64,000 nt of DNA from Microbispora corallina (GCF_016863035.1 NZ_BOOC01000005.1:62001-126000); one strand, 5' to 3'. Positions 41,023 to 49,955 are shown, numbered from the stretch's first letter. Notes: generated by a model not told the origin, from the letters alone. Numbers and translations are program-made.

Positions 41023-42396
41023 ATGACGCCGAACCCCGCCGACATCCTGCGACGCCAGCGGGCCCGTGAGTCCGCCGCCCGCACCTACGCCCGGTCGTTC
41101 CCGATCGTCCCGGTGCGGGCGTCGGGCATGACGGTTGAGGGCGCGGACGGCCGCCGCTACCTCGACTGCCTGTCCGGCGCCGGGACCCTCGCGCTCGGCC
41201 ACAACCACCCGGTGGTCACCGAGGCCGTCAGGCGGACCCTCGACAGCGGGGCGCCGCTCCACGTGCTGGACCTCGCGACGCCGCAGAAGGACGACTTCAC
41301 CGAGGCCCTGTTCGCCACGCTGGCGGCCGGCTTCCGCGACCGGGCCCGGGTCCACTTCTGCGGCCCGGCGGGGACCGACGCCGTGGAGGCGGCGCTGAAG
41401 CTCACGCAGACGGCGACCGGGCGGCGCGGCCTGCTCGCGTTCACCGGGGGCTACCACGGCATGACGGCCGGCGCCTTGGCCGTAAGCGGCAACGTGGCCG
41501 TCCGGGCGCCGGTGCCCGGCGGCGCGGCCGAGGTCACCCGGCTGCCGTACCCGTACGCGTACCGCTGCCCGTTCGGGGTCGGCGGTGAACGCGGCGCGCA
41601 GATCGCGGCGGCGTACACCGAGCGGCTGCTCGACGACCCGGCCGGCGGCGTGGTGCCGTCCGCGGCCATGATCCTCGAGGTGGTCCAGGGCGAGGGCGGC
41701 GCGGTGCCCGCCCCGGACGGCTGGCTGCGCGAGATGCGCAGGATCACGGCCGAGCGGGAGATCCCGCTGATCGTGGACGAGGTGCAGACGGGCGTCGGCC
41801 GTACGGGCGCGTTCTGGGCGGTCGAGCACAGCGGCGTCGAGCCGGACGTGATAGTCATGTCCAAGGCCATCGGCGGCAGCCTGCCGCTGGCCGTGATCGT
41901 GTACCGGGACGACTACGACGGCTGGGCGCCCGGCGCGCACACCGGAACCTTCCGCGGCGACACGCTCGCCATGGCGGCAGGCGCCGCCACGCTGCGGTTC
42001 GTCGCCCGCGAGGGGCTGGCCGGGCGCGCCGCGGCCGTGGGCGCGCGGATGACGTCCCGCCTCGACGGTCTGCGCACCGAGCTTCCGGTCATCGGCGACG
42101 TTCGCGGCCGCGGGCTGATGATCGGCGTGGAGCTGGTCGACCCGCAGGCCGCCCCCGACGGCTGCGGCGCCCGCCCGGCCGCCCCGCGCCTGGCCGCCGC
42201 CGTCCGGGCCGCCTGCCTGGACCGCGGCCTCATCGTGGAGCTCGGCGGCCGGTACGACGCCACGCTGCGGCTGCTGCCCCCGCTGACCATCACCGACGAG
42301 GAGGCCGAGGTCGTGCTCGACCGCCTGTCCGACGCCATTGCCCAGGTCACCGCCCAGGCCACCGCCGGCCCCCACCTCGCCGGACGGTCCTCGTGA
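41023..42396 (+). CDS. dat: Diaminobutyrate-2-oxoglutarate aminotransferase
   Basis: A 457-residue class III PLP aminotransferase that turns aspartate semialdehyde into L-2,4-diaminobutyrate. Motifs: FCGPAGTDAVEAALKLTQTA, FTGGYHGMT, IVDEVQTGVGRTG and the PLP-lysine region VIVMSKAIGGSLPLAV. The FCGPxGxDAVEAA and TP-QKDDF segments are those of the RhbA/diaminobutyrate group. ATG 41023 has AGGAG at eight bases; the frame upstream to 40930 is Arg/Pro-only and rejected. It overlaps ddc by four bases and lies under an iron box. Confidence 0.9.
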   Translation: MTPNPADILRRQRARESAARTYARSFPIVPVRASGMTVEGADGRRYLDCLSGAGTLALGHNHPVVTEAVRRTLDSGAPLHVLDLATPQKDDFTEALFATLAAGFRDRARVHFCGPAGTDAVEAALKLTQTATGRRGLLAFTGGYHGMTAGALAVSGNVAVRAPVPGGAAEVTRLPYPYAYRCPFGVGGERGAQIAAAYTERLLDDPAGGVVPSAAMILEVVQGEGGAVPAPDGWLREMRRITAEREIPLIVDEVQTGVGRTGAFWAVEHSGVEPDVIVMSKAIGGSLPLAVIVYRDDYDGWAPGAHTGTFRGDTLAMAAGAATLRFVAREGLAGRAAAVGARMTSRLDGLRTELPVIGDVRGRGLMIGVELVDPQAAPDGCGARPAAPRLAAAVRAACLDRGLIVELGGRYDATLRLLPPLTITDEEAEVVLDRLSDAIAQVTAQATAGPHLAGRSS

Positions 42397-44042
42397 CCGG
42401 CGCGATCCACGATCCGGCGCGTCGCAGAGCGGCGGCCGCCGAGACGGACTCCGCGAAGACCCCGCGTCCGGCCCCCGGTTACGTCCCGGACGGCTCTGGC
42501 CCGGACGGCTCTGGCCCGGCAGCGGAAGCCGGCCCGGCGGGGAGCACCGCGCCGGCCGGTTCCGGGGCGGTCGCCGGCGGCGGCCCGGAGGGCGGGGGGC
42601 GCTTGGGGCGGGAGGCTCTCGAACCCCTGGTGCGGACGGTCCTGCGGGCGCTGGCCGAGGGCGCGGAGCGCCGGGCGGGTCCGGTGCCCGCCGCAGAGCC
42701 CGCCCGGCTGGCCGACGAGGTCACGCGGACTCTCGCGGCCGCCGGCGGAGACGGCGCGCTGGCCGCCCTGACCCGGATGCTCGCGTACGGCAGCGCCGAC
42801 CCCGTGGACCCCTCCTGCGCCGCCCACCTGCACTGCCCGCCGCTGCCCGTCGCCGTGGCCGCCGACCTGGCCGTGTCGGCGCTGAACCCCTCGATGGACT
42901 CCTGGGACCAGGCGCCCGCGGCGACCACCTTGGAGACGCTGGTGGTCGCGGAGCTCGCCGCCATGGCCGGGTACCCGCCCGGCGCGGCCGGCGTGCTCAC
43001 CTCCGGCGGCACCGAGTCCAACCTCATGGGCCTGATGCTGGCCAGGGACCACGTCCTCGCGCGGGCCACCGGGCGGCGCGTCGAGCTGAGCGGCCTGCCG
43101 GGCGACGGACCCCGGCCGCGCGTCTTCGCGTCGGCGGCCGCGCACTTCTCCGTCCAGCGGTCGGCGGCCCTGCTCGGGCTCGGCGAGGACGCGGTCGTGC
43201 CCGTCCCCGTGGGCCGCGACCTGCGGATGGACGCGACCGCCCTGGAGGAGGCCATGGCGGCCGCCGTACGGCGGGGTGAACGGCCGCTCGCGGTGGTCGC
43301 GACGGCGGGCACGACCGACACCGGCGCGATCGACCCGCTGCGCGCGTGCGCCGCCCTCGCCGCCGAGCACGGGGCGTGGCTGCACGTGGACGCGGCCTAC
43401 GGCGGCGGCGCGCTGCTGTCCGACCGGCTCGCGCCCCTGCTCGACGGCGTGGCTCTGGCCGACTCGGTGTCCCTCGACTGGCACAAGCTGGGCTGGCAGC
43501 CCGTCGCCGCCGGCGTCTTCCTGGTCCGGCGGGCCGAGACGTACGCCTCGCTGGCCAGGCGGGCCGCGTACCTGAACCCGGCGGACGACGAGGAGGCGGG
43601 CTACGGCGCGCTGCTCGGGCTCTCCTTGCGCACGACCCGGCGGGCGGACGCCTTCTCGATCGCCGTCACCTTGCGCACGCTGGGCCGCGACGGCCTGGGA
43701 CGGCTCGTCGACGCCTGCCACGACCTCGCCCGCGCGGGGGCCGCGGCGGTCCGCGCGCACCCCCGGCTGGAACTGCACGCCGACCCGGTGCTCACGGCCT
43801 TCCTGTTCCGCTACCTGCCGCGGGACCCGTCCCGGGCCGACCAGGTCAACGCCGGGCTCCGCCGCCGCCTGCTGCGCGAGGGGCGGGCGGTCGTCGGCCG
43901 CACCGAACTCCCCGGCGAGGGGCCGGGACGCGTCCGGCTCAAGCTGACCCTGCTCAACCCGGACACGACGCCCGCCCAGGTCGAACGGCTGCTCCACGAG
44001 GTGGTGGCGGCCGGCGAGGCGGAGGAGGACGCGTCGCAGTAG
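42393..44042 (+). CDS. ddc: L-2,4-diaminobutyrate decarboxylase
   Basis: A 549-residue group II PLP decarboxylase that forms 1,3-diaminopropane. Motifs: HLHCPPLPVAVAADL, GVLTSGGTESNLMGLMLARD, WLHVDAAYGGG and the PLP lysine in LDWHKLGWQPV. The first 70 residues are Gly/Pro/Ala-rich and disordered, longer than usual. GTG 42393 overlaps the dat stop. In rhizobactin-type and related siderophore clusters this pair feeds an NIS synthetase; none is present nearby. Confidence 0.9.
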   Translation: MTGAIHDPARRRAAAAETDSAKTPRPAPGYVPDGSGPDGSGPAAEAGPAGSTAPAGSGAVAGGGPEGGGRLGREALEPLVRTVLRALAEGAERRAGPVPAAEPARLADEVTRTLAAAGGDGALAALTRMLAYGSADPVDPSCAAHLHCPPLPVAVAADLAVSALNPSMDSWDQAPAATTLETLVVAELAAMAGYPPGAAGVLTSGGTESNLMGLMLARDHVLARATGRRVELSGLPGDGPRPRVFASAAAHFSVQRSAALLGLGEDAVVPVPVGRDLRMDATALEEAMAAAVRRGERPLAVVATAGTTDTGAIDPLRACAALAAEHGAWLHVDAAYGGGALLSDRLAPLLDGVALADSVSLDWHKLGWQPVAAGVFLVRRAETYASLARRAAYLNPADDEEAGYGALLGLSLRTTRRADAFSIAVTLRTLGRDGLGRLVDACHDLARAGAAAVRAHPRLELHADPVLTAFLFRYLPRDPSRADQVNAGLRRRLLREGRAVVGRTELPGEGPGRVRLKLTLLNPDTTPAQVERLLHEVVAAGEAEEDASQ

Positions 44043-44057
44043 GGCGCCCGCGGCCGC

Positions 44058-44951
44058 TCACCTGGTCCAGAGGGACTCCTGGACGGCCTGGACGAGGGCC
44101 ATCACCGTGCCGGACATCCGGTCCCTCGGCCAGGCCAGCGCGTACGTCAGGCGCAGGTCGCCGCCGTCGAACGGGACGAACCTCACGTCGTTCCTGCGGA
44201 TGGACGAGACGAGCAACTGCGGGACGGGCAGCAGCCCGATCCCGGCGGCTACCAGGTCGAGCACGGCGGCGAAGTCGTCGATCTCGTCGGCCACCACGTG
44301 GTGCCGGTACGGCAGCCGGGCGGCCAGCCGGGCCCACATTCCGGCGGGCGGCCGGTTCCCGGGCACGAGGACCGTCCGGCGCACGAGGTGCTCTGGCCGT
44401 ACCAGCGGCGTGGCCGCCAGCGGGTCGCCCTCCGGCACCGCGAGGTGGCCGACCGGCACGTGGAACCGTGCCGCCGTCGTGAGGTCCTGCGGGAACGGCG
44501 CGCCCAGCACGGCCGCCGCGGCCTCCCCCGAGGCCAGGGCTGCGACGGCGGCACCCCGGCCGGCCGGGCGCAGCGCCACGTCGATGGCGGGCGACCGGCG
44601 GGCCAGGCGCCGGGCCACGCGGGCCACGAGCGGCCCGGCCGGCGGCGCGTAGACGAGGCTCACCGTCGCCCGCGGCCCCGCCGCCAGCCGCGCCGCCTCC
44701 GCCGAGAACGCCGCCGCGCCGGCCAGCAGCGCCTCCGCGTGAGGCAGCAGCTCCGTCCCCGCCCTGGACAGCCGGACGTCCCGGCTCGTCCGGTCGAACA
44801 GGCGCAGGCCCAGCGACCGTTCGAGACGGCCGACGGCCTGGCTCACGGCGGGCTGCGACAGGCCCAGCTCGGCGGCGGCGCGCGAGAAGCTCAGATGCCG
44901 CGCGACGGCGGCGAAGCACCCCACGTCGCGCACCGCCGGTCCCGCTTCCAT
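44058..44951 (-). CDS. LysR-family regulator
   Basis: A regulator of about 297 residues: winged helix (FAAVARHLSFSRAAAELGLS, QPAVSQAVGRLERSLGLRLF) then a substrate-binding domain. ATG 44951 places the helix-turn-helix at the normal distance from the N-terminus; an in-frame ATG at 45008 is less likely. It is convergent with ddc, not divergent, so its target is unclear. ddc ends 15 bases away. Confidence 0.88.
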   Translation of the reverse strand: MEAGPAVRDVGCFAAVARHLSFSRAAAELGLSQPAVSQAVGRLERSLGLRLFDRTSRDVRLSRAGTELLPHAEALLAGAAAFSAEAARLAAGPRATVSLVYAPPAGPLVARVARRLARRSPAIDVALRPAGRGAAVAALASGEAAAAVLGAPFPQDLTTAARFHVPVGHLAVPEGDPLAATPLVRPEHLVRRTVLVPGNRPPAGMWARLAARLPYRHHVVADEIDDFAAVLDLVAAGIGLLPVPQLLVSSIRRNDVRFVPFDGGDLRLTYALAWPRDRMSGTVMALVQAVQESLWTR

Positions 44952-45110
44952 CCCCCAGTTATAAGCGACAGCAATGAATCCCGTCAGGCGAGCAGGTGCG
45001 TGCGGCACATCCGTTCGAGCCCCCTGCCAGTGCCGCGACCGCTCCTCGATCCGGGTCGCGTAAGCATGGGAGGCGAAGGCATGGCGCCGGCCGCACCGTG
45101 TGGAGTGGCG

Positions 45111-45257
45111 CTACCTCTGCGGCCAGCCGCCGCGTTGGGAACGTTCGCGATCGTGCTTCAACGCGAGGCGTACAGCGAAGTAAATAACCAGAAATTGGAC
45201 TAGAGCGCCAAGCAGTGCAGCAAGTAAGCCCATGCCAGAAATGCCAACTGAATACAT
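45111..45257 (-). CDS. Small one-TM protein
   Basis: A 48-residue ORF with one TM helix (MGLLAALLGALVQFLVIYFA) and a charged end VRLALKHDRERSQRGGWPQR. GAGGGAGAAGG lies just before ATG 45257. Size, start signal and hydrophobic profile support a real membrane peptide; no family is recognised. Confidence 0.5.
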   Translation of the reverse strand: MYSVGISGMGLLAALLGALVQFLVIYFAVRLALKHDRERSQRGGWPQR

Positions 45258-45343
45258 GCCTTCTCCCTCATCGGTCGCTTCATCAGCCTGCTGCAAAGAA
45301 CCAGTACGAGCGCCGGGCCCGTGGGTGGTGCGCATGCGGGGGT

Positions 45344-45652
45344 TCACGCGCTGAGGCCGCGAAAGGGGCGTCGTCGGGCCTTGGCCATGACGATCAGGAC
45401 GTCGCGCACGGTCAGCAGGGCGGCCCAGCCGCCGAGCGTGACCGCGAGAAGCTTCACCATGAGGGCGGCGTTGATCACGGCGTAGGTCCACACGGCCAGG
45501 CAGAGGAGTTGCAGGGCCAGATGAGCCGCCAGCGGGCTCCAGCCCGAGTCCAGGCCCGGGTCTCCCCAGTGCCTCCACCGGCTCCGCGGCGTCCGTTGCC
45601 GCAGAGCGGCGCCCGCCAGACGCCGACCGGCTCCTCGGATCACATCGCGCAT
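45344..45652 (-). CDS. Two-TM small membrane protein
   Basis: A 102-residue ORF: polar Arg-rich N-terminus, then two TM helices (LALQLLCLAVWTYAVINAAL and LLAVTLGGWAALLTVRDVLI) and a basic end AKARRRPF. The start at ATG 45652 is by composition; no clear ribosome-binding site. It lies upstream of the one-TM ORF on the same strand and the two may be a pair. No family recognised. Confidence 0.45.
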   Translation of the reverse strand: MRDVIRGAGRRLAGAALRQRTPRSRWRHWGDPGLDSGWSPLAAHLALQLLCLAVWTYAVINAALMVKLLAVTLGGWAALLTVRDVLIVMAKARRRPFRGLSA

Positions 45653-45691
45653 CTGCCCATTGGAACAAGGCTCCCGTCGTTGCGGAAGAGC

Positions 45692-45826
45692 AACTGATCC
45701 GTAAGTGAGGTGGATGGACCCGACCAATCGGGCGGGGGCCCGGGCCCACCGAGCAGGACGCCTACTTCGCCATGGCCCGCGGCACCGACACGACCCCGCC
45801 GCTGCGCATGACCAAGGGGTTCGCCC
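45692..45826 (+). pseudogene. metE: Remnant of a second metE (leader plus internal fragment)
   Basis: Two pieces match the intact metE locus. Bases 45692-45724 match 26 of 33 bases of 47510-47542 in the metE leader. Bases 45748-45823 match 47877-47952 inside metE with only three or so differences, encoding EQDAYFAMARGTDTTPPLRM. The 330 or so bases between them in metE are missing here. This is a deleted paralogue or failed duplication, with no start, no catalytic part and no zinc ligands. Confidence 0.85.
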
Positions 45827-45836
45827 CGTACGGAGG

Positions 45837-45980
45837 GTGCTGGAGCGGAAGGTCACCGTCGCGGACGTCGCCGCCGTCCACGTGGACGCGCTTGACGCGC
45901 AGATCCGCATCCTGCGGCTCAGGCGCGCGGTGCTCAGCACCGTCGCGAGGCGGCGGTCCGGCACGGAGGAGCCGCAGCCG
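45837..45980 (+). pseudogene. Remnant of a MerR-like regulator (C-terminal helix)
   Basis: The frame VLERKVTVADVAAVHVDAL then DAQIRILRLRRAVLSTVARR is the dimerisation helix region seen in MerR-family regulators. The DNA-binding domain is missing and the frame decays after about 45965. It abuts the metE fragment directly, so both are debris of past rearrangements. Confidence 0.55.
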
Positions 45981-46008
45981 GTGGCGGCGCTGCGCTTCTG
46001 TTCGCGGG

Positions 46009-46887
46009 TCAGATGCTGCGGTGGTTGCGCACAGCGGATTCGAGCTGTGACAGCTGGGGCCCGAGCGCGGCGTCGACGGCGAGCGGGTCACTGACGTGCA
46101 GCCGCTGCATGGCTCGCCGGGTGGACAGGCTGGTGTTGATCTCGTGCTCGCCGCGGCCAAGCGCGTCGAGCAGGTCGGTCACCACCTCTTCGACCGGGCG
46201 GCGGCCGAAACCCAGGTCCTCCCCCGCACCCGAGCTGTCCATCATCGCCGTGGCTGTGGCCCCGGGATACCAGGTGGCGACGTGCACGCCGGTGCCCTGA
46301 AGCTCCCGGCGCAGCGCGTGACCAAACGCGGCCAGGCCCGCCTTGGTCGCCGCATAGGTCGCGTAAAAGGGCAGCGGGAGCAGCGCCATGCCGCTGGCGA
46401 TGCCCAGCACGACGCTGTCGCGCCGCAGGCCGAGGCCGTCCACGTCGGCGGAGCGCTCGGATTGGGCGGCCGCGCGCAGATCGGGCAGCAAGGCGCGCGT
46501 GAGCAGGATCGGCGCGGTCACGTTGAGACCCACCATCGCCCGCACATCCGCCACATCGCACTCTTCCAGCCGGCCCGCGCGCACGTTGCCGGCATTGTTG
46601 ATCAACAAATCGACCTTGCCCAGCACCGTGCGCGCAGTGTCGGCGACCTTCTCCTCGGCCCCCTCGACGGTGATGTCGGCGGCCAGCACTTCGGCTGCGC
46701 CGCCGGCCCGCGCCACCGCCGAGGCGGTCTCCCGCAACGCCTGCTCGCGGCGCCCCACCAGCAGCAACCGGGCGCCGCGCCGGCCGAACCGTTCGGCCAG
46801 CGCGCGGCCGATCCCACTCCCCGCCCCGGTGATCACGCCAGACCGGTCGGTCATGTCGATGGGCAGCGGTGTTTCGGTCTGGGTCAT
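46009..46887 (-). CDS. Short-chain dehydrogenase/reductase
   Basis: A 292-residue SDR. Cofactor motif TGAGSGIGRALAERFG, NNAG in LLINNAGNVRAG, catalytic Ser region GIASGMALLPLPFYATYAATKAG with YxxxK. The acidic residue pattern after strand 2 (VGRREQAL) suggests NADPH. ATG 46887 follows AAGGAG at six bases. Divergent from the ArsR gene and probably controlled by it through the two operators at 46983-47029. Confidence 0.9.
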   Translation of the reverse strand: MTQTETPLPIDMTDRSGVITGAGSGIGRALAERFGRRGARLLLVGRREQALRETASAVARAGGAAEVLAADITVEGAEEKVADTARTVLGKVDLLINNAGNVRAGRLEECDVADVRAMVGLNVTAPILLTRALLPDLRAAAQSERSADVDGLGLRRDSVVLGIASGMALLPLPFYATYAATKAGLAAFGHALRRELQGTGVHVATWYPGATATAMMDSSGAGEDLGFGRRPVEEVVTDLLDALGRGEHEINTSLSTRRAMQRLHVSDPLAVDAALGPQLSQLESAVRNHRSI

Positions 46888-46982
46888 GTGCGCTCCTTGG
46901 CATTGTGCGGGCCCGTTCTCACTTCTGGTCGGAGCCCGGGAAAACGTCAGCTAGTCGAGCAACAGCAGCCCCCTAGCCGTAC

Positions 46983-47003
46983 ATGTTCGGATATCCGGAA
47001 CAT
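46983..47003. promoter_or_regulatory. ArsR-type operator, site 1
   Basis: ATGTTCGGATATCCGGAACAT: near-perfect dyad with ATGTTC/GAACAT outer arms and a GGATATCC centre. Same outer arms as site 2. Confidence 0.75.
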
Positions 47004-47008
47004 AGCAC

Positions 47009-47029
47009 ATGTTCGGACTATGCGAACAT
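47009..47029. promoter_or_regulatory. ArsR-type operator, site 2
   Basis: ATGTTCGGACTATGCGAACAT: perfect seven-base arms ATGTTCG/CGAACAT around GACTATG. Both sites are 21 bases long and 26 bases apart centre to centre. They lie just before the ArsR start and in the promoter zone of the divergent SDR. Confidence 0.8.
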
Positions 47030-47048
47030 GTTGGGCTACCATGACGGT

Positions 47049-47426
47049 GTGGCAAGCCGAACAGCGACCGATCTTGTGCATCCCGATCGAGAGGAACTGG
47101 TCTTTGCTCGCGTCATGGGGGCGCTGAGCGATCCGGTGCGCCTCGGTGTGGTCGCTCGCCTGGCAGAGGCCGGACCCGATGGCGAGCTGGCGTGCGGGAC
47201 CATCACCACGCCGGTGAGCAAGTCCACCCAGAGCGCTCATTTCAAGATCCTCCGGGAGGCCGGAGTGATACATCAGCGAGACCAGGGAACCCGGCGCCTG
47301 AACCGGCTACGCCGAGACGACCTCGACGCTCGCTTCCCGGGCCTACTCGACCTCGCCATCGCCCACGGGCGCGACGTGATCGCCGAGTGGGCGCGCCAGC
47401 CGCAGGCGACCGAACGATCGGATTGA
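47049..47426 (+). CDS. ArsR-family regulator
   Basis: A regulator of about 125 residues: MGALSDPVRLGVVARLAEAG, then the recognition region KSTQSAHFKILREAGVIHQR and wing GTRRLNRLRRDDL. No ArsR metal Cys motif (CVC) is present, so it likely senses an organic or redox signal. GTG 47049 is used because in-frame ATGs at 46983 and 47028 lie inside the operators; the mRNA may be nearly leaderless. Confidence 0.85.
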   Translation: MASRTATDLVHPDREELVFARVMGALSDPVRLGVVARLAEAGPDGELACGTITTPVSKSTQSAHFKILREAGVIHQRDQGTRRLNRLRRDDLDARFPGLLDLAIAHGRDVIAEWARQPQATERSD

Positions 47427-47606
47427 CCGTCGTCCGGCCCCTGCTCGCCGGATGGACACGTCTTGAGCCCTCCGCGGGTCCAGTCCATGACGACGGCATG
47501 CCCCGGTCGAAGTGATCCATAAGGGGGGTGAATGGATCCGGCTCTGTCAGGTTCGGCGCGGGGAGGATGCGTGGCGTCCTGTTGATCTGGCGAACGAGGA
47601 GCCGGC

Positions 47607-49838
47607 ATGACATCGTCCTTTCCCGCATCGACCGTGCTCGGGTATCCGAGGATCGGGCCGCACCGGGAGTTGAAGCGGGCGCTGGAGGCGTACTGGGAGG
47701 GGCGTTCCTCCTGGGAGGAGCTGGAGGACGCGGGACGGCGGCTGCGTGCGGACACCTGGCGGCGGCTCGCCGAGCTGGGTCTGGGGGCGGTGCCGTCCGG
47801 CACGTTCTCCTTCTACGACCACGTGCTCGACACCGCCGTGCTGCTCGGCGCCGTCCCCGACCGCTACCACGCCATCACCGAGCAGCACGCCTACTTCGCC
47901 ATGGCCCGCGGCACAGACACGACCCCGCCGCTGCGCATGACCAAGTGGTTCGACACGAACTATCACTACATCGTGCCTGAAATCGGGCCGGACGTCCGGT
48001 TCGGGCTCGCGCCGGACAAGATCCTCGGCGAGATCCGTCAGGCGCGCGAGCTGGGCCTGGAGACGCGCCCCGTGCTGGTCGGGCCGGTGACGTTCCTGCT
48101 GCTGGCCGAGGCCGCGGCGGACGCCCCGCCCGGGTTCGCGCCGCTCGACCGGCTGGACGAGGTGGTGGAGGTCTACGCGTCGCTGCTGGGCGTCCTCGCG
48201 GCCGAGGGCGTCGGCTGGGTCCAGCTGGACGAGCCCGCCCTCGTGGCCGACCGTACGGAGGCCGAGCTCGCCGCCGTGACCTCCACGTACGGACGGCTCG
48301 GTTCGCTGACGGAGCGGCCCGCGCTGTTCGTGGCGTCCTACTTCGGCCCCCTGGGCGAGGCGCTCCCCGTGCTGGCGGCCACACCGGTCGAGGCCGTCGG
48401 GGTGGACCTGGTACGCGGCGGCACGCGGGGCCTGGAGACGCTGGCGGGCAAGACGGTCGTCGCGGGGGTCGTGTCCGGGCGGGACGTCTGGCGCACCGAC
48501 CGGGAGCGCGCCCTCGCCACGCTGCTCGCCGTCCGGGAGCACGCGGATCACGTGGTCGTCGGCACGTCGTGCTCGCTGCTGCACGTGCCATACGACGTGG
48601 AACGGGAGACGGACCTCGATCCGGCGCTGCGGCGGCGCCTGGCGTTCGCCGAGCAGAAGGTCGCCGAGGTGGTGGAGCTGGCCGGCCTGCTCGCCGCGAC
48701 CCCGGCCGCACCAACTCCGGACGACGGCCCTGCCGCCGCAGATCCCGCGACCGCCGGCCCCGGGCCGGCGCCGGCGCCGGTTCGTAGCCCGTACGAGGTG
48801 CGGGCGGCGGCGCAGGCGGCGCACCTTCGGCTGCCGGTCCTCCCGGTCACCACGATCGGCTCGTTCCCCCAGACGGGCGAGCTGCGGCGGGCCCGGGCGG
48901 CGGTGGCGGCGGGCGAGCTGGACGAGGCCGCGTACGAGACCCTCGTACGCGCCGAGATCGAACGGGTCGTCGCCCTCCAGGAACGGCTCGGTCTCGACGT
49001 GCTCGTCCACGGGGAGCCCGAGCGCAACGACATGGTGCAGTACTTCGCCGAGCAGCTCGACGGGTTCGCCGTCACCCGTCACGGCTGGGTCCAGTCGTAC
49101 GGCTCCCGCTGCACCCGCCCGCCGATCCTGTACGGCGACGTGCGGCGGCAGGAGCCGATCACGGTCAGGTGGACCCGGTACGCGCAGTCGCTCACGAGCA
49201 AACCGGTCAAGGGCATGCTGACCGGCCCGGTGACCATCGTCGCGTGGTCGTTCGCCCGCGACGACCTGCCGCTGCGCGACGTCGTGGTCCAGGTGGCGGA
49301 CGCCGTACGCGACGAGGTGCGCGACCTGGAGGCGGCGGGCGTGTCCGTCATCCAGGTGGACGAGCCGGCGCTGCGCGAGCTCATGCCGTTGCGGCGGCGG
49401 GACCAGGACGCGTACCTGCGCTGGGCCGTGGACGCCTACCGCAGGGCCACCTCGGGCGCCGGCGACCGCACGCAGATCCACACCCACCTGTGCTACTCGG
49501 ACGCCGACGAGATCCTCGCCGCGATCGACGCACTGGACGCCGACGTCACCAGCATCGAGTCGGCCCGGTCGGGCGGCCGGATCCTCGGCGAGCCCGCCGT
49601 CCGCCGCTTCGGCCGGGGGCTCGGGGCCGGGGTCTACGACATCCATTCGCCGCGCGTGCCCGCCGCGGAGGAGGTCGAGGAGTCACTGCGGGCCGCGACG
49701 CGGGCACTGCCCGCGGGCCGGGTCTGGGTCAACCCCGACTGCGGCCTGAAGACCCGGACGTACGACCAGGTGGAGGCGGCGCTCGCCAACGTGGTGCGCG
49801 CCGCGCGCCGCCTCCGCGAGGAACTGGGCGCCGGCTGA
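47607..49838 (+). CDS. metE: Cobalamin-independent methionine synthase
   Basis: A 743-residue enzyme that moves methyl from methyltetrahydrofolate-Glu3 to homocysteine. N-terminal half ASTVLGYPRIGPHRELKRAL; C-terminal catalytic half starts at VLPVTTIGSFPQT, with zinc ligands in IHTHLCYSD and NPDCGLKTR and the DVTSIESARSG loop. ATG 47607 follows GAGGAG. The 180-base leader has no recognisable B12 riboswitch. An internal 76-base stretch is duplicated in the relic at 45748. Confidence 0.96.
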   Translation: MTSSFPASTVLGYPRIGPHRELKRALEAYWEGRSSWEELEDAGRRLRADTWRRLAELGLGAVPSGTFSFYDHVLDTAVLLGAVPDRYHAITEQHAYFAMARGTDTTPPLRMTKWFDTNYHYIVPEIGPDVRFGLAPDKILGEIRQARELGLETRPVLVGPVTFLLLAEAAADAPPGFAPLDRLDEVVEVYASLLGVLAAEGVGWVQLDEPALVADRTEAELAAVTSTYGRLGSLTERPALFVASYFGPLGEALPVLAATPVEAVGVDLVRGGTRGLETLAGKTVVAGVVSGRDVWRTDRERALATLLAVREHADHVVVGTSCSLLHVPYDVERETDLDPALRRRLAFAEQKVAEVVELAGLLAATPAAPTPDDGPAAADPATAGPGPAPAPVRSPYEVRAAAQAAHLRLPVLPVTTIGSFPQTGELRRARAAVAAGELDEAAYETLVRAEIERVVALQERLGLDVLVHGEPERNDMVQYFAEQLDGFAVTRHGWVQSYGSRCTRPPILYGDVRRQEPITVRWTRYAQSLTSKPVKGMLTGPVTIVAWSFARDDLPLRDVVVQVADAVRDEVRDLEAAGVSVIQVDEPALRELMPLRRRDQDAYLRWAVDAYRRATSGAGDRTQIHTHLCYSDADEILAAIDALDADVTSIESARSGGRILGEPAVRRFGRGLGAGVYDIHSPRVPAAEEVEESLRAATRALPAGRVWVNPDCGLKTRTYDQVEAALANVVRAARRLREELGAG

Positions 49839-49862
49839 CGAGCCCGTGCCCGCACGCTCGCC

Positions 49863-49892
49863 GCGCCCGGCCCTCCGCAGAAAACCGGGCGC
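49863..49892. terminator. Hairpin between convergent metE and glucokinase genes
   Basis: GCGCCCGG (49863-49870) pairs with CCGGGCGC (49885-49892) across a 14-base loop containing AAAA. Further GC-rich repeats follow to 49940. Confidence 0.45.
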
Positions 49893-49955
49893 CGGCCGGA
49901 GAGGACGAACCCGGCGGCGGGGTCGAATCCCGGGCGCCGGGTGGCCGGGGCCCGG

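Noticed and set aside
45705-46094. A 129-residue intact gene on the plus strand
   Set aside because: Its first part is metE debris in a different frame and its end is antisense to the SDR; only the MerR-like middle makes sense, so it is listed as a relic.
47427-47606. Cobalamin or SAM riboswitch before metE
   Set aside because: No B12-box or SAM-riboswitch core could be recognised in the 180-base leader.
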